Shown: positions 1 to 5,531 of the stretch, piece by piece
Layout of the letters: every line of letters starts with the position of its first letter
How positions within the stretch are numbered: position 1 is the first letter of the stretch
Notes under the pieces: generated by a model
The model's input: the letters and a program-made list of their open reading frames with translations, nothing else
Told to the model about the DNA's origin: nothing
Database searches by the model: none
Position numbers and translations under genes: made by a program
NCBI GenBank assembly: GCA_003520545.1
Contig: DOUP01000132.1
Coordinates: forward strand, 1 to 6,648
Direction of reading: 5' to 3'
Source of the DNA: Maritimibacter sp.
GTDB taxonomy: Bacteria > Pseudomonadota > Alphaproteobacteria > Rhodobacterales > Rhodobacteraceae
Length of the DNA: 6,648 nt

Positions 1-671
1 AGCAGAAGTCCCAATGGCTTCAGATCCGCCGCGAAAAGCCCGATTACACCCTGATGTGGGGCTGGGGCGTGATGAACCAGGTTGCCATCCAGGAAGCGGT
101 GAATATCCGTTATCCGATGGAGAACTTCATCGGCATCTGGTGGTCTGGCTCTGAGAACGACGTGCTGCCGGCTGGCGAAGGTGCAGATGGTTACAAGGCG
201 CTGACCTTCCACAACGTGGGCGATGACTACCCGGTGTTCGACGACATCCAGCAGTATGTCGTTGATGCGGGCAAGGCCGCCGGTGCAGGGGACCAGATCG
301 GGACCGCACTGTACAACCGGGGTCTCTATGCTGCGATGCTTGCCGCCGAAGCCGCGAAGACCGCGCAGGAGATGACCGGCGAAACCGTCATCACGCCGGC
401 GCAGATGCGTGACGGGATGGAGAACCTCGAAATCACCGAGGCGAAGATGGCCGACCTCGGCCTTCCGAACTTCGGCCCGGAGTTCTCGGTCTCCTGCATG
501 AACCACGGTGGCGAAGGCTATGCGGCCGTGGCGCAGTGGGATGCGTCGGCCGGTAAATGGAGCCTCATCACCGACTACATGCAGTCGGACCAGGATGTTC
601 TGGCGCCGTTGATCGAAGCCGATTCTTCCGCTTACGCAGAAGAGAACGGGATCGAAGGCTCCTGTAACTAA
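1..671 (+). CDS. ABC transporter periplasmic substrate-binding protein, branched-chain amino acid (HAAT/LivK-like) type, 3' part
   Basis: C-terminal 222 residues of a periplasmic ligand-binding protein. The reading frame is open from base 3 and the start lies left of the window; the ATG at 54 is only an internal Met. Visible sequence fits the second lobe and hinge of type I binding proteins: a strand/helix pattern around FIGIWWSGSEND, a stretch with YKALTFHNVG, then helix YNRGLYAAMLAAEAAKTAQ, and a closing segment where a strand (YAAVAQWD, AGKWSLITDYM) precedes the C-terminal helix. The only two Cys in this part (codons at 495 and 663) could form a disulfide, as is common in such periplasmic proteins. 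It captures a small ligand and delivers it to the inner-membrane importer; the LivF ATPase gene follows 58 bases downstream. The ligand cannot be read from the sequence. The nearby ligase hints at an organic or aromatic acid rather than an amino acid, which is inference. Confidence 0.88.
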   Translation, partial: QKSQWLQIRREKPDYTLMWGWGVMNQVAIQEAVNIRYPMENFIGIWWSGSENDVLPAGEGADGYKALTFHNVGDDYPVFDDIQQYVVDAGKAAGAGDQIGTALYNRGLYAAMLAAEAAKTAQEMTGETVITPAQMRDGMENLEITEAKMADLGLPNFGPEFSVSCMNHGGEGYAAVAQWDASAGKWSLITDYMQSDQDVLAPLIEADSSAYAEENGIEGSCN

Positions 672-678
672 GCACTTT

Positions 679-705
679 TCCCGGCCCGCCATGTGCGGGC
701 CGGGA
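679..705 (+). terminator. Intercistronic GC-rich stem-loop after the binding-protein gene
   Basis: A perfect inverted repeat starts eight bases after the TAA stop: arm TCCCGGCCCGC (679-689), five-base loop, arm GCGGGCCGGGA (695-705). The 11-bp, almost all G/C stem is followed by CCACCC and not by a T-run, so it is not a classic intrinsic terminator. Located between a binding-protein gene and its ATPase gene, it more likely acts as a partial attenuator or a 3' RNA-stabilising hairpin that keeps binding-protein mRNA in excess over transporter mRNA. That role is known for other binding-protein operons and is inferred here. Confidence 0.7.
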
Positions 706-729
706 CCACCCAAAAGAACGGAAACCGCC

Positions 730-1557
730 ATGCTGGATGACATCAACCTGAAGTCCGAAACGGTGCTCGAGGTCAACAATATCGAGGTGATCTACAATCA
801 CGTGATCCTCGTGCTCAAAGGCGTATCGCTCGCTGTGCCGAAAGGCGGGATCACCGCTTTGCTCGGCGGCAACGGCGCGGGCAAGACCACGACGCTGAAG
901 GCGATTTCCAACCTGCTGCGCTCTGAGCGTGGCGAAGTGACCAAGGGGTCGATCGTCTACCAGGGCGAGAAGATCCAGGATCTCGCGCCCGCCGACCTGG
1001 TGACCAAGGGCGTCATCCAGGTGATGGAAGGGCGCCATTGCTTCGAGCACCTCACGGTCGAGGAAAACCTGCTGACCGGGGCCTATACCCGCAAGGCCAG
1101 CCGGGGCGATATCGACGCCGACCTGAACATGGTCTACGACTATTTCCCGCGCCTGAAAGAGCGGCGGAAATCGCAAGCCGGGTATACCTCGGGCGGTGAA
1201 CAACAGATGGTTGCCATCGGTCGGGCGCTGATGTCCCGGCCCGAGACCATCCTTCTTGACGAGCCGTCGATGGGTCTGGCCCCGCAGCTCGTGGAACAGA
1301 TTTTCCAGATCGTGAAGAACCTCAACGAGAACGAAGGATACACCTTCCTTCTGGCCGAACAGAACACCAACGTGGCGCTGCGTTACGCGCACTACGGCTA
1401 TATTCTGGAGAGCGGCCGGATCGTGATGGACGGGCCAGCGAAAGAGCTTCGCGAAAACCCGGACGTCAAGGAATTCTACCTCGGCATGTCCGACGAGGGC
1501 CGCAAGTCGTTCCGCGACGTGCGCTCTTATCGTCGCCGGAAACGCTGGCTGGCCTGA
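730..1557 (+). CDS. livF: ABC transporter ATP-binding protein, LivF type (branched-chain amino acid/organic acid importer)
   Basis: A 275-residue cytoplasmic ATPase that drives a HAAT-family importer. Motifs in order: Walker A GGNGAGKTT (residues 46-54), Q-loop Gln97 in VIQVMEGR, signature TSGGEQQ (153-159, a variant of LSGGQ), Walker B TILLDEP (173-179). The switch position reads AEQN (Gln211) where most ABC ATPases have His; LivF proteins normally have EQN, which separates this from LivG. The C-terminus continues past the usual LivF end as a basic tail finishing RRRKRWLA, a form I associate with proteobacterial Liv-like transporters clustered with acyl-CoA ligases. The ATG at 730 is chosen because the protein then begins just before the first beta strand. 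The ribosome site (CGGA near 719-722) is weak. The in-frame ATG at 691 lies inside the upstream stem-loop and is unlikely. The gene is probably cotranscribed with the binding-protein gene. The symbol denotes family, not a proven substrate. Confidence 0.93.
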   Translation: MLDDINLKSETVLEVNNIEVIYNHVILVLKGVSLAVPKGGITALLGGNGAGKTTTLKAISNLLRSERGEVTKGSIVYQGEKIQDLAPADLVTKGVIQVMEGRHCFEHLTVEENLLTGAYTRKASRGDIDADLNMVYDYFPRLKERRKSQAGYTSGGEQQMVAIGRALMSRPETILLDEPSMGLAPQLVEQIFQIVKNLNENEGYTFLLAEQNTNVALRYAHYGYILESGRIVMDGPAKELRENPDVKEFYLGMSDEGRKSFRDVRSYRRRKRWLA

Positions 1558-1604
1558 TGAACCGTGACAGCGCGACCATATGCAGGGCGGGACCGGAAAA
1601 CGGG

Positions 1605-2417
1605 CTACGCCATCTCCGCCTTCATCTCGGCGAGCCGTGCAAGCGCGGCGTCACGGGTGTCGCGGACGTTGGGTCGGAAGCTCTGGCTTTCGGCGCGCAT
1701 ACGGATGGTTTCCTCGGTGGCCGACCCGGTGTTGTAACGCACCGTGCCCAAGGACCATGTGAGGTTGAGCGCCTTGCCGCGTTGGGCGTAAGCGACCCAT
1801 GCTTCGTCGTAGATCCGGCAGTTTTCCATGTTGATGAGGAAGAACCATTTCAGCTCGGTCGCCGCGATCCGGTGTTCCAGCTGGTCGAAAAGAACGGCCA
1901 CGTCGCCGGAATGCTGAATGGCGAGGTTCGAGAGGTCGATTTCCATCGCCTCCAGCCCTTCGTCAAAGGAGATGCGCGGCGCGACGTCGGCCTCGGTGAT
2001 CGTGGGTCTCAGCACGCGTTTGGCTTTGCGTTTGGACGGAAACGCCGCGATGCGGGCCAGCGCGGTATCGCGATCGGCGCAAAGGTTCGGATCAAAGGCT
2101 TCGGTCTTGGCTGTCCGCTCGATCTGGCGGCGCGTTTCGTCAGAGGCATCCACGCGCACGGTGCCCATGGAGTGGCTGAGGTTCAGCGCCTTGCCGCGTT
2201 TGTGGTGGGCATACCAGGCGGCCTCTTCGATGCGGAAGCCGGAGAAGTTGATCAGGAAAAACCAAAGCTCCTCGCCGGTCTCGGCGATCTTCTGCTCCAC
2301 CATGTCGTAAAACGCATTCACCTGCGTCGAGTTCTCGAACGTGATGTCGGACAGGTCGATGTCGGCGATCCTTCGGTCATCATCGAACCGGACGCGATCA
2401 TCGAGCCGTTTGGACAT
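1605..2417 (-). CDS. Uncharacterised protein with two tandem copies of a ~117-residue, possibly STAS-like domain
   Basis: I do not recognise this 270-residue protein. It has no signal peptide or membrane segment, so it is probably cytoplasmic. Residues 8-124 and 148-264 are clear copies of one another, joined by a basic linker (SKRKAKR, 128-134). Shared blocks are RxxFD...IDLS (8-23/148-163), WFFLIN (52-57/191-196), RI..AW (62-68/201-207), RGKALNL (74-80/213-219), GTVR (85-88/224-227), F.PN (108-111/247-250) and RD.ALAR (116-122/255-261). The order (strand, helix, hydrophobic strand, helix, a final D..AL.R helix) resembles STAS/SpoIIAA-like folds; that is a weak inference. The start at 2417 is supported by GGGAG (2426-2430 on the other strand) eight bases upstream; the longer frame to 2615 would run into the divergent ligase gene. 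It converges on livF with 47 bases between stops. Its codon pattern and composition look native. Confidence 0.85.
   Translation of the reverse strand: MSKRLDDRVRFDDDRRIADIDLSDITFENSTQVNAFYDMVEQKIAETGEELWFFLINFSGFRIEEAAWYAHHKRGKALNLSHSMGTVRVDASDETRRQIERTAKTEAFDPNLCADRDTALARIAAFPSKRKAKRVLRPTITEADVAPRISFDEGLEAMEIDLSNLAIQHSGDVAVLFDQLEHRIAATELKWFFLINMENCRIYDEAWVAYAQRGKALNLTWSLGTVRYNTGSATEETIRMRAESQSFRPNVRDTRDAALARLAEMKAEMA
1626..1976 (-). repeat. Second copy of the internally duplicated domain (residues 148-264)
   Basis: C-terminal unit, aligned to copy one with an offset of 140 residues, or 139 after the single-residue gap before WFFLIN. It conserves IDLS, WFFLIN, RGKALNL, S.GTVR, F.PN and RD.ALAR. 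It carries the unit's only Cys (NMENCRI). The DNA match to copy one around the RGKALNL codons (about 1769-1783) is the longest I noticed by eye. Confidence 0.8.
2046..2396 (-). repeat. First copy of the internally duplicated domain (residues 8-124)
   Basis: N-terminal unit of the duplicated protein. Compared with the second copy it has one extra residue before WFFLIN (GEEL against ELK) and Phe/Gly (NFSGFRI) where copy two has NMENCRI. Lys/Arg-Gly-Lys-Ala-Leu-Asn-Leu is identical in both. The coding DNA also shares the stretch gcgccttgccgcgtt (+ strand, about 2187), but the two copies have otherwise diverged, which points to an old duplication under selection and not a recent assembly or recombination event. 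Confidence 0.8.
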
Positions 2418-2550
2418 GCGAGTTTCTCCCGAATTACCTGCGGTGACGGGCAGAAATGTCGCCCGCGCACCGCGTTTCGCATAACTCCCTATGCGGTCCG
2501 ACCATTTCTTACCTTGTTCTCGATCAACCCCCGTCCTCCGGAGGCCGCTT
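2418..2550. promoter_or_regulatory. Divergent intergenic region between the duplicated-domain gene and the ligase gene
   Basis: This 133-base gap must hold the promoters of both flanking genes, since each starts outward from it. It is less GC-rich than the coding DNA, especially around 2470-2525. It contains an inverted repeat CGCATA (2478-2483), six bases, TATGCG (2490-2495), a plausible site for a dimeric regulator. A shorter pair, CGGGC (2447-2451) and GCCCG (2461-2465), lies nearer the minus-strand gene. I could not assign convincing -35/-10 boxes on either strand. The regulatory role rests on gene layout; the repeats are seen directly. Confidence 0.5.
2540..2544 (+). promoter_or_regulatory. 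Strong Shine-Dalgarno site fixing the ligase start
   Basis: GGAGG lies six bases before the ATG at 2551, which decides this start over the in-frame ATG at 2491 (no ribosome site, and inside the inverted repeat). The site is the right half of a perfect 10-base palindrome CCTCCGGAGG (2535-2544). The zero-length centre means the palindrome itself cannot close into a stable hairpin. Confidence 0.75.
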
Positions 2551-3771
2551 ATGTCTGACCATTTCGACACATTGGAAACCCGTTCTGCCAAAGACCGCGC
2601 GGCGGATTTGGCCAAGGCGCTGCCCGACCAGATCGCGCGGGCGCAGGGGCTGGCGGGCTATGGCGACGCGTTGAAGGGCGTGGATGCCAGCAAGATCACG
2701 AGTGTCGAGGCGCTGGCAGAGCTGCCGGTCCTGCGAAAATCCGAGATCGGCAAGCGGCAGGCGGCGGATGGTCCATTGGGCGGGTTCGCGGCCCGACCCG
2801 CGCATGGGTTCGCGCATATCTTCCAAAGTCCCGGCCCGATCTATGAGCCGGGGGGCGTGGAGCAGGATTGGTGGCGGATCGGGCGGTTCCTTCACGCCGC
2901 CGGGATTGGCGCGGGTGATATCGTTCAGAACTGCTTTTCCTACCATCTCACGCCCGCGGGCATGATTTTCGAAAACGGCGCGCGGGCCGTGGGGGCTGCG
3001 ACGATCCCCGCAGGCGTCGGGCAGACCGAATTGCAGGTTCGCGCGGCTGCCGATATCGGCGCGACCGCCTATGCCGGCACGCCCGATTACCTGAAGGTCA
3101 TTCTGGACAAGGCGGAGGCCGAGGGCGTCACGCTCAGGATCACCAAGGCGGCGGTCGGGGGTGGGGCCTTGTTCCCGTCCCTGCGCCAGGAATACGCGGA
3201 TCGCGGGATCACCTGCTTGCAGAACTATGCCACCGCCGATCTCGGCAATATCGCCTATGAGAGCCACGCCCAGGAGGGCATGATCGTGGACGAAGGCGTG
3301 ATCGTTGAGATTGTGCGCCCCGGCACCGGCGACCCCGTCGCGCCGGGCGAGGTGGGCGAGGTCGTCGTGACCACGCTCAACCCCGACTACCCGCTGATCC
3401 GGTTCGCCACGGGCGATCTGTCGGCGGTGATGGAGGGCACCTCGCCCTGCGGGCGGACCAACACCCGGATCAAGGGGTGGATGGGTCGCGCCGACCAGAC
3501 CACGAAGATCAAGGGCATGTTCGTGCGGCCCGAACAGGTCGCGGACCTCGTCGCGCGGCACCCGGAAATCGCCAAGGCGCGGGTCATTGCCGAGCGCGAG
3601 GGCGAGGCGGACAGGATGCGGGTTCAGGTCGAAGCCTCGGGCGGCGACAAGGCGGCGTTCGAGAAGTCCGTGGCAGAGCTTTTGAAGCTCAAGGGTGCGG
3701 TTGAAGTGATGGCGCCCGGAAGTCTCCCGAACGATGGGAAAGTGATCGAAGATACGCGGTCTTACGACTGA
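2551..3771 (+). CDS. PaaK-like (phenylacetate-CoA ligase family) adenylate-forming enzyme
   Basis: A 406-residue cytoplasmic protein of the ANL superfamily, close in length to phenylacetate-CoA ligases (about 430). Family enzymes activate a carboxylic acid with ATP and transfer it to CoA. N-terminal region 45-70 (ALAELPVLRKSEI) matches the family lead-in. Later motifs are readable: glycine-rich AVGGGALFP (201-209), NYATADLGNIAYE (225-237, place of the Y-G-x-T-E motif), YPLIRFATGDLS (280-291, with the ATP-ribose-binding Asp), GWMGRADQTTKIKGMFV (309-325, hinge/A8 region), and PNDGKVIEDTR (393-403), whose Lys397 sits where the catalytic C-terminal Lys is expected. Oddity: the usual SSGTTG-type P-loop is absent; FQSPGPIYEPGG (91-102) occupies that place. 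Its position by Liv-type importer genes suggests activation of the imported acid. Substrate is unknown, and loss of ligase activity is possible. Confidence 0.85.
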   Translation: MSDHFDTLETRSAKDRAADLAKALPDQIARAQGLAGYGDALKGVDASKITSVEALAELPVLRKSEIGKRQAADGPLGGFAARPAHGFAHIFQSPGPIYEPGGVEQDWWRIGRFLHAAGIGAGDIVQNCFSYHLTPAGMIFENGARAVGAATIPAGVGQTELQVRAAADIGATAYAGTPDYLKVILDKAEAEGVTLRITKAAVGGGALFPSLRQEYADRGITCLQNYATADLGNIAYESHAQEGMIVDEGVIVEIVRPGTGDPVAPGEVGEVVVTTLNPDYPLIRFATGDLSAVMEGTSPCGRTNTRIKGWMGRADQTTKIKGMFVRPEQVADLVARHPEIAKARVIAEREGEADRMRVQVEASGGDKAAFEKSVAELLKLKGAVEVMAPGSLPNDGKVIEDTRSYD

Positions 3772-3778
3772 CGCATCG

Positions 3779-3800
3779 CCGGTGAGCGGACGCTCGCCGG
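3779..3800 (+). terminator. Compact hairpin just after the ligase gene, possible terminator
   Basis: CCGGTGAGC (3779-3787) pairs with GCTCGCCGG (3792-3800) as a nine-base stem containing one G-U pair in RNA, closed by a four-base GGAC loop, starting seven bases after the TGA. AACTAAATCG follows with no T-run, so termination efficiency is uncertain. Position and stability fit an end-of-transcript hairpin separating the ligase from the next gene on the same strand. Confidence 0.55.
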
Positions 3801-3851
3801 AACTAAATCGCATAGCATCCCGTTGATATTGGATAGCGTGACGCACTGGCC

Positions 3852-3876
3852 CATGTGGGTGACCTGCGACCACATG
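3852..3876 (+). promoter_or_regulatory. Inverted repeat in the leader of the caspase-fold protein gene
   Basis: CATGTGG (3852-3858) and CCACATG (3870-3876) form a perfect seven-base inverted repeat with an 11-base centre, ending six bases before the ribosome site GGGAGG (3883-3888), which itself lies five bases before the ATG at 3894. It could be an operator or an RNA hairpin near the ribosome site. A TTGATA at 3823-3828 resembles a -35 box, but no good -10 box sits at normal spacing, so I do not call a promoter. Confidence 0.35.
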
Positions 3877-3893
3877 TCCAAAGGGAGGCCCCG

Positions 3894-5531
3894 ATGACAT
3901 TCAAATTCCTCGCGCCGTTGGCGACCGGCGTTGCCGTCTTCACCGCAAGCGCGAACCTTGCCGCGGCCGATGCCGCGCTGATCCTCGTGCAAAGCAACTA
4001 CAGTGTTCTGGACGATGTGCCGGGGGCCAATCAGGCCGCCGCGCTGGCCCAGATCGCGGAGGACGCCGGGTTCGACGTGACCGCGTCATTGGACGGCAAC
4101 GCCCGTGACGCCGCCCGCGCGGTGGCCGATTTCGAGCGGGACGCCGAGGACGGCGAACGCGTGATGATCCTGGTCTCCGGGCATGTTGTGTCGGACGGGG
4201 TGAACACCTGGCTTCTGACCCGCGAGGCGGACGAGGTGACCCGGTTCAACGTGGGGTCGATGGCGGTGCCGCTGTCGCCCGTGATGGAGGTCGCTGCCGG
4301 GTTTCCGGGGCAGGCGGTCCTGATGATGTCGGCCTCGGGCGACGACGTGGGAGCCGATGGGCTGACCCCGATGGGCGTGATGGATGCGGCGCAGGGCGTG
4401 ACGGTTCTGACCGGGCCCTTGGATCGGCTGACACGTGTGACCCGCGAGAACCTTCTGGTGCCGGGGCTGTCGCTTGCCGATGTGGTCAACGACGCGCCGC
4501 GCGGGGTCGAAGGGTCGGGATATATCTCGACCGCGACGTCGTTCCTGCCGCCCGAGGATGGCGAGCGAGTTGTGAACCGTGGCAAGCCGTCGCCCGATGA
4601 CGCGTTCTGGCTGGTGGCGCAGACGATGGAGAGCGAGGCGGGCTATGAGCTTTACCTCGAATATTTCCCGGACGGCGACCGCAACGCCGAGGCGCGCACC
4701 GCGCTTCGCCAGATTGAAAGCGACGCGGTGAACGCGGATGAGGCGAAAGAAGCCACGCTGAGCTTGAACCGCGCCGCGCGTCGGCAGGTGCAGCGCAACC
4801 TGTCGCTCCTTGGCCATGACCCGCGCGGGATCGACGGGATTTTCGGGCCCGCGACGCGGTCCGCCCTGCGCGCGTGGCAAGCGGCGAATGGCTATGACGC
4901 GACCGGGTATCTGGACGCGCCGCAGCTTCGCCAGATGACCGAGGCCGCCGATGCGCGGGCCGCGCAACTGGAGGCGGAAGCCGAAGCGCGGCAGCGCGAG
5001 GAAAACCGCCGGGACCGGGCCTATTGGAGCCAGATCGGGCAGGGGCAGGACGAGGCGGGGCTTCGTGCCTACCTTGACCGGTTCCCCGATGGGCTGTTCT
5101 CGGACGTGGCCAGCGCGCGGCTTGATGAGATCGAAGAGGCCAAGATGGCCGAAGCCCAGGCCGAGGAACGGACCTATTGGGATAACGTGCGCCAGGAGGA
5201 TTTGCCGGGAAGCTACGCGGCCTACCTGGAACGCTACCCGGACGGGCTTTTCGCCGAAGAGGCGCGGGCGCGGCTGGACGAGTTCGAACGTGAAGACGGG
5301 CGCGAACAGCAGATCGCGCAGGCCGAGCAGGAAGAACGCCGGGTCGCGGGCAACCAGGTGACCAAGCTTCTCGTGGAAACGCGGCTGCGCACGTTGGGGT
5401 ATGAGCTTTCCGGCCTCGACGGGATATTCGACGAGTCGACCCGCCGCGCCATCCGCCGGTTCCAGCGGTCGCGCGGCCTGCCGGTGACGGGCTATGTTAC
5501 CCGTGCGACAATGGTGCGGCTCCTCGGTTAA
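3894..5531 (+). CDS. Exported caspase-fold (C14-like) protein with two peptidoglycan-binding domains; likely inactive protease
   Basis: A 545-residue protein with a signal peptide (residues 1 to about 25, MTFKFLAPLATGVAVFTASA, alanine-rich cleavage region), hence periplasmic. Residues 27-220 resemble bacterial caspase-like (peptidase C14) domains: ILVQSNYSV start, AAALAQIAEDAGFDV helix, and VMILVSGHV (90-98) carrying the His motif. The segment matching the Cys motif (LLDACRD) reads MMSASGD (144-150), with Ser148 for Cys; the whole protein has no Cys. Next come an ~40-residue repeat (237-275), a peptidoglycan-binding_1 domain (288-347; GIDGIFGPATRSALRAWQ), a charged Ala/Glu-rich probable coiled coil (348-375), two more repeats (376-415, 427-466; YW....YL.R.PDGLF...A.ARLDE), and a second peptidoglycan-binding domain (486-545; GLDGIFDESTRRAIRRFQ). 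It probably acts as a wall-bound scaffold or sensor. The start at 3894 is fixed by GGGAGG (3883-3888) and the signal peptide. Confidence 0.85.
   Translation: MTFKFLAPLATGVAVFTASANLAAADAALILVQSNYSVLDDVPGANQAAALAQIAEDAGFDVTASLDGNARDAARAVADFERDAEDGERVMILVSGHVVSDGVNTWLLTREADEVTRFNVGSMAVPLSPVMEVAAGFPGQAVLMMSASGDDVGADGLTPMGVMDAAQGVTVLTGPLDRLTRVTRENLLVPGLSLADVVNDAPRGVEGSGYISTATSFLPPEDGERVVNRGKPSPDDAFWLVAQTMESEAGYELYLEYFPDGDRNAEARTALRQIESDAVNADEAKEATLSLNRAARRQVQRNLSLLGHDPRGIDGIFGPATRSALRAWQAANGYDATGYLDAPQLRQMTEAADARAAQLEAEAEARQREENRRDRAYWSQIGQGQDEAGLRAYLDRFPDGLFSDVASARLDEIEEAKMAEAQAEERTYWDNVRQEDLPGSYAAYLERYPDGLFAEEARARLDEFEREDGREQQIAQAEQEERRVAGNQVTKLLVETRLRTLGYELSGLDGIFDESTRRAIRRFQRSRGLPVTGYVTRATMVRLLG
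5528..5531. other. TTAA shared by two convergent stop codons
   Basis: The palindrome TTAA gives TAA (5529-5531) to the caspase-fold gene on the + strand and TAA (5530-5528) to the PHA synthase gene on the - strand. The two genes overlap tail to tail by four bases, leaving no non-coding space for a terminator between them. Confidence 0.95.

Noticed and set aside
568..1392. A 274-codon - strand open frame opposite livF.
   Set aside because: livF on the + strand has all ABC ATPase motifs; the opposite frame has none.
1558..1604. Possible bidirectional terminator between livF and the convergent gene.
   Set aside because: I found no convincing stem or T-run in these 47 bases, only a CATATG palindrome and small G/C matches.
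2535..2544. CCTCCGGAGG palindrome as a hairpin hiding the ligase ribosome site.
   Set aside because: With no loop bases, at most three pairs could form, so sequestration by this palindrome alone is not credible.
1557..2558. A 333-codon + strand open frame whose ATG overlaps the livF stop, giving an apparently coupled gene.
   Set aside because: It mirrors the duplicated-domain gene on the other strand. Its translation is rich in G, R, V and D with no domain pattern, while the - strand frame has internal repeats, a good ribosome site and normal protein composition.
2524..3900. A 458-codon - strand open frame.
   Set aside because: Antisense shadow of the ligase gene. The translation is Arg/His/Pro-rich without recognisable motifs, whereas the + strand carries the ligase motifs and a strong ribosome site.
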